A stretch of DNA of 64,000 nt from Enterobacter chuandaensis (GTDB lineage: Bacteria > Pseudomonadota > Gammaproteobacteria > Enterobacterales > Enterobacteriaceae): NCBI RefSeq assembly GCF_003594915.1, contig NZ_QZCS01000017.1:1-64000 (forward strand), given 5' to 3'. Shown in pieces: positions 59,240 to 64,000 of the stretch; position 1 is the stretch's first letter, and every line of letters begins with the position of its first letter. Under the pieces are notes generated by a model. That model made no database searches. It was not told the DNA's origin and saw nothing but the letters and a program-made list of their open reading frames with translations. Both the position numbers and the translations under genes were made by a program.

Positions 59240-61624
59240 ATGTTACGGTACAGTCTCTTAACCGCCGGGCTGATGCTCGGCGCCTCTGCCTTTGCCGCCC
59301 CGGCAGGCGATCTCCCCTTAATGCCCTGGCCCGCGAAGGTTGAACGCCCGACAACCCAGGGCGCGCTGGTGCTTAACGATAAAATTTCCATCAGCGTCAG
59401 CGGGGACGATCTTGGTGACGCCGTCAACCGCCTGCGCCAGCGCATTGCCCTGCAAACCGGCTGGACGCTCCAGCCGCAGGCCGAACAAACGGATAAACCG
59501 ACCATCCGCATCGCCATCGCTAAAAAGGTGAAGCCGCAGCCGCTGCCGGACAGCGATGAAAGCTACAAGCTCACGGTGGATGCCAACGGCGTAAACATCT
59601 CCGCCAACACCCGCTTCGGCGCGCTGCGCGGCATGGAAACGCTGCTCCAGCTGATGCAGAACGGCGCGGAAAACACCTCGCTGCCGTGGGTCACCATTGA
59701 AGATTCGCCGCGCTTCCCGTGGCGCGGGCTGCTGCTCGACTCGGCGCGCCACTTTATTCCGCTGCCGGATATCAAGCGCCAGATCGACGGCATGGCCGCG
59801 GCGAAGCTCAACGTCCTGCACTGGCATCTGACCGACGATCAGGGCTGGCGCTTCAGCTCGAAGCGCTACCCTAAGCTGACGCAGCTCGCCAGCGATGGGC
59901 TGTTCTACACTCCGGAACAGATGCGCGAGGTGGTGCGATACGCCACCGGACGCGGCATCCGCGTGGTGCCTGAAATTGACATGCCGGGCCACGCCTCGGC
60001 GATTGCCGTGGCCTACCCGGAGCTGATGAGCGCGCCGGGGCCGTACGGCATGGAGCGCAGCTGGGGCGTGCTGAAGCCGGTGCTGGATCCAACAAAAGAG
60101 GCAACCTACGCCTTTGCCGACGCGATGGTGAGCGAACTGGCGGCGATCTTCCCGGATCCCTATCTGCATATCGGCGGCGATGAGGTGGACGACAGCCAGT
60201 GGAAAGCGAACCCGGCGATCCAGAATTTCATGCGCGACAACAGGCTGGCGGACAGCCACGCGCTGCAGGCGTATTTTAACCGCAAGCTGGAGACGATCCT
60301 TGAGAAGCACCACCGGCAGATGGTCGGCTGGGACGAGATCTACCATCCCGACCTGCCGAAAAGCATTCTGATCCAGTCCTGGCAGGGACAGGACGCGCTG
60401 GGGCAGGTGGCGCAGAACGGCTACAAAGGCATTCTCTCTACCGGTTTCTACCTCGACCAGCCGCAATCCACCGCCTATCACTACCGCAACGAAATCGTCC
60501 CGCAGGGCTTAAACGGTGTGGATGTGATCGCGGATACCGACAGCGCCCAGAGCTGGGCCTTCTCCATGCCGCGACTGAAGGGCAAGCCGGTAGAGGGGAG
60601 CTTTACGCTGGTAAAAGGGGATGCCGGCTGGCGCGGATTTATTGATTTTGCCGGGAAATCCCGCCGCGCGGTGGATAACATTCAGTGGCGTGACGACAAT
60701 CAGGTGACCTTTACCGTCGACACCTGGATGGGTGAAACGCGCCCGGTGGTCAATGTTGATAACGACAAACTCACCGGCTATTTCCTGGTGGGGAATACGC
60801 GTTACCCGATTAGCGGCACGCGTCTGGACGAGGTGCCGAAAGGCATTCCGCCCGTCGTGCCGGACGTGGCGAATCAGGCCAACCTGCTCGGCGGCGAAGC
60901 CGCGCTGTGGGCGGAGAACGTGGTTGCGCCGGTGCTGGATATCCGCCTGTGGCCGCGCGCCTTTGCGGTGTCGGAGCGGCTGTGGTCCGCGCAGGACGTT
61001 AATGACGTCGACAACATGTATACCCGCCTGCAGGCGATGGACAGCTGGTCGACGGTGTCCGTCGGGCTGCAGCAGCATACCCAGCAGCAGGTGCAGTTCA
61101 CGCGCCTTGCTAACAATGCGGACACCCTGCCGCTGCAAATCCTCGCGCAGGCGCTTGAACCGGCCCAGTATTACACCCGTCAGCACCTGAAGTTCCAGGC
61201 CGGAAACTACCATCAGTTTGAGCCGCTTAACAGATTTGCAGATGCGCTTAACGCTGAAAGCGCCACCGTGCGCCAGATGCACAAGTGGGCGGACCGCCTG
61301 GTGAGCGACGCGGAAGACACGGAAAGCGCCGACGCGCTGCGCCACGTCTTCAACCGCTGGCAGAGTAATACCAGCGACGCGCTGGCGCTAAGCGAAAACA
61401 GCTATCAGCTGAAAGCGATCAAGCCGGTGATTCAGGAAGTCGATAAGCTTTCGTCGATTGGCCTGCGGCTCACCGACCTGGTGGCGCGTCAGGGCACGCT
61501 GGACGATAAAGAGATCGCGTCGATTCAGAGCGAGCTGGATAACGCGGCGAAGGTTCAGGACGAGGTGGTGATTGCGGCGGTATATCCGCTGGAGACGCTG
61601 CTTAGAGCGACGCGGAATCAGTAA
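59240..61624 (+). CDS. Secreted beta-N-acetylhexosaminidase, GH20
   Basis: A 794-residue exported enzyme: signal peptide 1-20 (ending AFA), a GH20b N-terminal domain (about 25-150) and a catalytic TIM barrel (about 155-570). The catalytic Asp-Glu pair is in HIGGDEVDD near residue 315; HWHLTDDQGWRF is another family motif. It releases terminal GlcNAc from chitooligosaccharides or glycans in the periplasm or outside. With the LPMO gene convergent on it, a chitin-degrading pair is likely. Not part of the E. coli mgtA-ridA interval. Confidence 0.92.
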   Translation: MLRYSLLTAGLMLGASAFAAPAGDLPLMPWPAKVERPTTQGALVLNDKISISVSGDDLGDAVNRLRQRIALQTGWTLQPQAEQTDKPTIRIAIAKKVKPQPLPDSDESYKLTVDANGVNISANTRFGALRGMETLLQLMQNGAENTSLPWVTIEDSPRFPWRGLLLDSARHFIPLPDIKRQIDGMAAAKLNVLHWHLTDDQGWRFSSKRYPKLTQLASDGLFYTPEQMREVVRYATGRGIRVVPEIDMPGHASAIAVAYPELMSAPGPYGMERSWGVLKPVLDPTKEATYAFADAMVSELAAIFPDPYLHIGGDEVDDSQWKANPAIQNFMRDNRLADSHALQAYFNRKLETILEKHHRQMVGWDEIYHPDLPKSILIQSWQGQDALGQVAQNGYKGILSTGFYLDQPQSTAYHYRNEIVPQGLNGVDVIADTDSAQSWAFSMPRLKGKPVEGSFTLVKGDAGWRGFIDFAGKSRRAVDNIQWRDDNQVTFTVDTWMGETRPVVNVDNDKLTGYFLVGNTRYPISGTRLDEVPKGIPPVVPDVANQANLLGGEAALWAENVVAPVLDIRLWPRAFAVSERLWSAQDVNDVDNMYTRLQAMDSWSTVSVGLQQHTQQQVQFTRLANNADTLPLQILAQALEPAQYYTRQHLKFQAGNYHQFEPLNRFADALNAESATVRQMHKWADRLVSDAEDTESADALRHVFNRWQSNTSDALALSENSYQLKAIKPVIQEVDKLSSIGLRLTDLVARQGTLDDKEIASIQSELDNAAKVQDEVVIAAVYPLETLLRATRNQ

Positions 61625-61629
61625 CAAAA

Positions 61630-61700
61630 GCGCCCGGTGGCGCTACGCTTACCGGGCCTACGTAACGTGTAGGCCCGGCAAACGAAGTGCCGCCGGGCGC
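61630..61700. repeat. BIME-like pair of REP elements
   Basis: Inverted REP-type units at 61630-61661 and 61668-61700 (GCGCCCGGTGGCGC and CGCCGGGCGC cores) lie between the convergent GH20 and LPMO genes; probably a shared 3' end structure. Confidence 0.85.
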
Positions 61701-61709
61701 AAAGGCAAC

Positions 61710-63161
61710 TCAGTTTTTCAACACCCACGCCTCTTTCCAGTGTGCGCCAACGCCTGGCTCAAACTGGGTTGCAAACTTGCTCCACTGCACGCAGTAGCCG
61801 CTGTACGGGAATGGCTTACATTCGTAGGTCTTACCGTCTTTAGGCTGTAACACTACGGTGCCCGCTTTGTAGGACGCAATGCCGTCCGGGAAGATAAAGT
61901 CATGCTGACCGGTGCCATCTGCGGCTGAACCGCCTTCCAGCATCAGGTTCAGCACGTCCTGGGCGAACAGGGTGCCGTCTTTATTGGTGGCGTAGTATTT
62001 CAGCATGTGGTGGCCCGACGTCACGTCATTCAGGGTCATGGTCACGTCCTGGTTGGCGTTGTTCATGTCCTGTTTCAGATACCCTTTTTCCGCACCGCTG
62101 TGGTTCATTACGTGTGCTTCAAGGTTCACGTCGCCTTTGGTGTTCACGTGGAAGGTGACGGTTGCCTTGCCGTTCTCGATTTTGCTGTACTGCAGGTTAG
62201 AAACGGCAATGGTTTCATGCACTTCCGCTTTCTGCTCTTCGTACGAGATCGCAACGGACTGCAGGGTACTGCCGTCTTTGACGAAGACGCTGTTCGCGCC
62301 GTGGACCGGGCTGATTTCACCCGCTTCATCCTTTACCCCGACGCGCACGTCGCTGTGCGCGGCGTTGATCTTCTGCGCCAGATCGTATGCCCACTGGTTC
62401 GCATCTCCCTGGGCAGCCGAACTAATAGTCATCTCGGTGCGCAGAGCGGCAACTTCGCCGTTGGCATCGAAGAAGCGTGCAATGACTTTATCGCCTGCGT
62501 TCAGGTTATTCCCGGCAATCTGCCCGCTCAGCGTTTTGCTCCACTCGGACACCACCGCAGGCGTGTCGTCCGGGGTCACGTTGCCGCCGTTACCGAAATC
62601 TACGTCAATGGCCTGATAAAAACTGTTTGCGGTATCCGCAATTTCCCATACGCCATAAATAACCTGATAGCCCGTACGTTCCGGGACGTTACAGGTCATG
62701 GATTTTGTCATCGCTGGTGCCTGACCATTCCCGTTAATAGTACAGAACGGCGTTAATTCAAACTGGTCGCGGGTCAGCGGCTTATTTGGGTCCCAGTTTT
62801 GTTTGGTGATGTAATAACGCCAGTTGGTGGTTTTATGCGGTGCGGTATGGTGCCAGACAAATTCATGCGGGCCTGCCGTCATGGGGCTTTTGGACCAGGC
62901 GTTCAGGCTCTGCTTATCAAGCTGGGAGTAGTTGGCAATGCCTGCGCTGGCGAGCTGGCCGTCAGGCGGCATCGCGCCGGTCGGGAAGCCGGAGGCCTTT
63001 TCTACGCTCTGCGGTTCGTACTGGACGGAGCCACAGTCAATATTCTGGCCGAGCTTACACATATAAGCGCGGCTGGCGGGGGATTCTATATATCCGTGTG
63101 CAAGTGCGGAAGACGCCACCGTTAATGTGGCAACGGCCAGCGCAATTTTAGAGAGTTTCAT
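61710..63161 (-). CDS. gbpA: GbpA-type chitin-binding lytic polysaccharide monooxygenase (AA10)
   Basis: A 483-residue secreted protein (Vibrio GbpA 485). Signal peptide 1-21 is followed by His22, which after cleavage is the N-terminal copper ligand of the AA10 domain (22-about 200). The second copper His lies in VWHHTAPHKTTNWRYY. Two GbpA linker/adhesin-like domains follow (about 210-420), then a C-terminal chitin-binding module (CBM73-like, about 430-483). It oxidatively cuts crystalline chitin and can mediate attachment. Confidence 0.93.
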   Translation of the reverse strand: MKLSKIALAVATLTVASSALAHGYIESPASRAYMCKLGQNIDCGSVQYEPQSVEKASGFPTGAMPPDGQLASAGIANYSQLDKQSLNAWSKSPMTAGPHEFVWHHTAPHKTTNWRYYITKQNWDPNKPLTRDQFELTPFCTINGNGQAPAMTKSMTCNVPERTGYQVIYGVWEIADTANSFYQAIDVDFGNGGNVTPDDTPAVVSEWSKTLSGQIAGNNLNAGDKVIARFFDANGEVAALRTEMTISSAAQGDANQWAYDLAQKINAAHSDVRVGVKDEAGEISPVHGANSVFVKDGSTLQSVAISYEEQKAEVHETIAVSNLQYSKIENGKATVTFHVNTKGDVNLEAHVMNHSGAEKGYLKQDMNNANQDVTMTLNDVTSGHHMLKYYATNKDGTLFAQDVLNLMLEGGSAADGTGQHDFIFPDGIASYKAGTVVLQPKDGKTYECKPFPYSGYCVQWSKFATQFEPGVGAHWKEAWVLKN

Positions 63162-63261
63162 TCTTCATCCATTAATTAGAATATAACAAGGCAGCGTCAG
63201 TCTATTAATGGAGTAGGGGAAGCGTCATTTCCTGAAGAGAGTAAAAATGGTCGAAATAAAA

Positions 63262-63281
63262 AAGGCAGCCTGAGCTGCCTT
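63262..63281 (-). terminator. Terminator of ridA
   Basis: AAGGCAGC / GCTGCCTT stem with a 4-base loop, 18 bases past the ridA stop, with TTTTATTT following on the minus strand. Confidence 0.85.
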
Positions 63282-63298
63282 CTCTTTATTGAAATAAA

Positions 63299-63685
63299 TT
63301 AGCGACGTACGGCAATCGCTTCAATTTCAATTTTCACGTCTTTTGGCAGACGAGCTACTTCAACACAGGAGCGCGCCGGGAAGGAGGCGTTATGCTCGGT
63401 GAAGAAGGCTTCGTAAGTGGCGTTAACGGTCGCGAAGTCATTCAGATCTTTCACGAAAACGGTCGTTTTCACGATGTCGCCCACTTTCAGACCGGCAGAT
63501 TCAACGATAGCCTGCACGTTTTCCAGCGACTGACGCGCCTGCGCCGCTACGTCGGCTGGCACTTCACCGGTTTTTGGGTTCACCGGGATCTGGCCAGAGG
63601 TGATGATCATGCTGCCCAGATCAACGCCCTGAACGTATGGGCCGATAGCCGCTGGTGCATTTTCCGTCGCGAGTATTTTGCTCAT
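63299..63685 (-). CDS. ridA: 2-iminobutanoate/2-iminopropanoate deaminase RidA
   Basis: A 128-residue cytosolic enzyme of the YjgF/YER057c/UK114 family that hydrolyses reactive enamines and imines formed by PLP enzymes such as IlvA. The signature RSCVEVARLPKDVKIEIEA carries the substrate-binding Arg near position 105. It follows pyrI in the same direction, as in E. coli. Confidence 0.96.
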   Translation of the reverse strand: MSKILATENAPAAIGPYVQGVDLGSMIITSGQIPVNPKTGEVPADVAAQARQSLENVQAIVESAGLKVGDIVKTTVFVKDLNDFATVNATYEAFFTEHNASFPARSCVEVARLPKDVKIEIEAIAVRR

Positions 63686-63758
63686 TTTTTCTCCAGAATT
63701 ACAGCGTTAAGAATGTTCCCGGCCATTATAACAGCCGGGATTTCATTACCAACCTCAA

Positions 63759-64000
63759 TTAGTTGGCCAGCACCACATAATGAGAAAACTCTTTTTCGCA
63801 GTATTTGCATTTGAGCGCGATGTCATTGGCGCGTTTTTTCACTGCAAAACTGGAGGAAACCGGCTCAGCATGACTGATGCAGTTGCTGTTCGGGCAGACC
63901 AGCACGCTTTCGATGCGATCCGGCAGGCTCGGGCGAGATTTACCCACCACGTCGTAATCATCGATGCGGTTAACGGTGGCCTCCGGCGCGTACAGCGACA
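63759..64000 (-). CDS. pyrI: Aspartate carbamoyltransferase regulatory subunit (partial, C-terminal end)
   Basis: The last 80 codons of pyrI; the gene runs off the end of the window. The visible chain from [20 protein letters not shown] to [10 protein letters not shown] matches the E. coli zinc domain. Four zinc cysteines are in CPNSNC and CKYC. PyrI binds CTP or ATP and transmits allosteric control to the catalytic PyrB subunits in pyrimidine synthesis. Confidence 0.96.
   Translation of the reverse strand, partial: SLYAPEATVNRIDDYDVVGKSRPSLPDRIESVLVCPNSNCISHAEPVSSSFAVKKRANDIALKCKYCEKEFSHYVVLAN

Overview
The window is a chromosomal segment of an enteric gammaproteobacterium, most like Enterobacter or a close relative. 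Its backbone runs in Escherichia coli order: msrA, tamA-tamB-ytfP, ppa, ytfQRT-yjfF, fbp, mpl, darP, pmbA, cybC, nrdDG, treBC, treR, mgtA, ridA, pyrI. Backbone proteins have the same or nearly the same lengths as their E. coli or Salmonella counterparts (TamA 577, YtfR 500, Fbp 332, PmbA 450, NrdD 712, TreC 551, MgtA 902 residues). The species cannot be fixed from the sequence alone. I saw no rRNA, tRNA, CRISPR array, insertion sequence or integrase.

Accessory blocks sit between the backbone genes. (1) 0.2-2.7 kb: a low-GC type VI secretion cargo block with a PAAR-domain toxin, a probable membrane immunity protein and an unknown upstream gene. (2) 3.1-10.4 kb: a catabolic cluster of four different Gfo/Idh/MocA oxidoreductases plus a GPH-family sugar symporter, divergent from a LacI-family regulator. 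(3) 17.2-18.5 kb: an AT-rich three-gene cassette of unknown function. (4) 24.2-26.2 kb: a chemoreceptor with a good FliA promoter, and an HTH-only LysR fragment. (5) 31.5-31.7 kb: an unlisted 51-residue Hok-type toxin with a likely antisense region. (6) 32.0-40.6 kb: a ten-gene cluster containing the conserved but uncharacterised EF_0829-EF_0839-like set: stand-alone PRD protein, glycine-rich protein, DUF4312, two membrane proteins, amidohydrolase, DgaE-like PLP lyase and DgaF-like aldolase. A secreted lactonase and a PRD/EIIA regulator follow. (7) 43.7-49.9 kb: a PTS plus GH38 mannosidase system (MngA/MngB-like) with an RpiR-type regulator and a KdgM-type porin. (8) 53.3-55.0 kb: an Hcp cassette inserted at the treR 3' end and flanked by a 66-bp direct repeat of that end. 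(9) 59.2-63.2 kb: a secreted GH20 hexosaminidase and a GbpA-type AA10 LPMO, a chitin-attack pair.

The strongest candidate for an undescribed system is block 6. The DgaE-like and DgaF-like enzymes imply breakdown of a 2-amino-2-deoxy-aldonate 6-phosphate to pyruvate and glyceraldehyde 3-phosphate. The amidohydrolase implies an N-acylated precursor, and the signal-peptide lactonase implies that an aldonolactone is opened outside the cytoplasm. The importer would be the DUF4310/4311/4312 set, possibly coupled to the PTS because two regulators carry PRDs. A speculative link is that the C1-oxidising LPMO and GH20 enzyme of block 9 could supply N-acetylglucosaminate, exactly the kind of substrate block 6 seems built for.

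Regulatory sites read directly from sequence include a PhoP box, mgtL leader peptide and long leader before mgtA; a TreR operator before treBC; two FNR-like sites 31 bp apart, an NrdR-like box and two exact DnaA boxes before nrdD; a LacI/GalR-type operator before ytfQ; related palindromes before the PTS operon and the porin; and REP/BIME-like and CCCTCTCCCC-type inverted repeats in several intergenic gaps.
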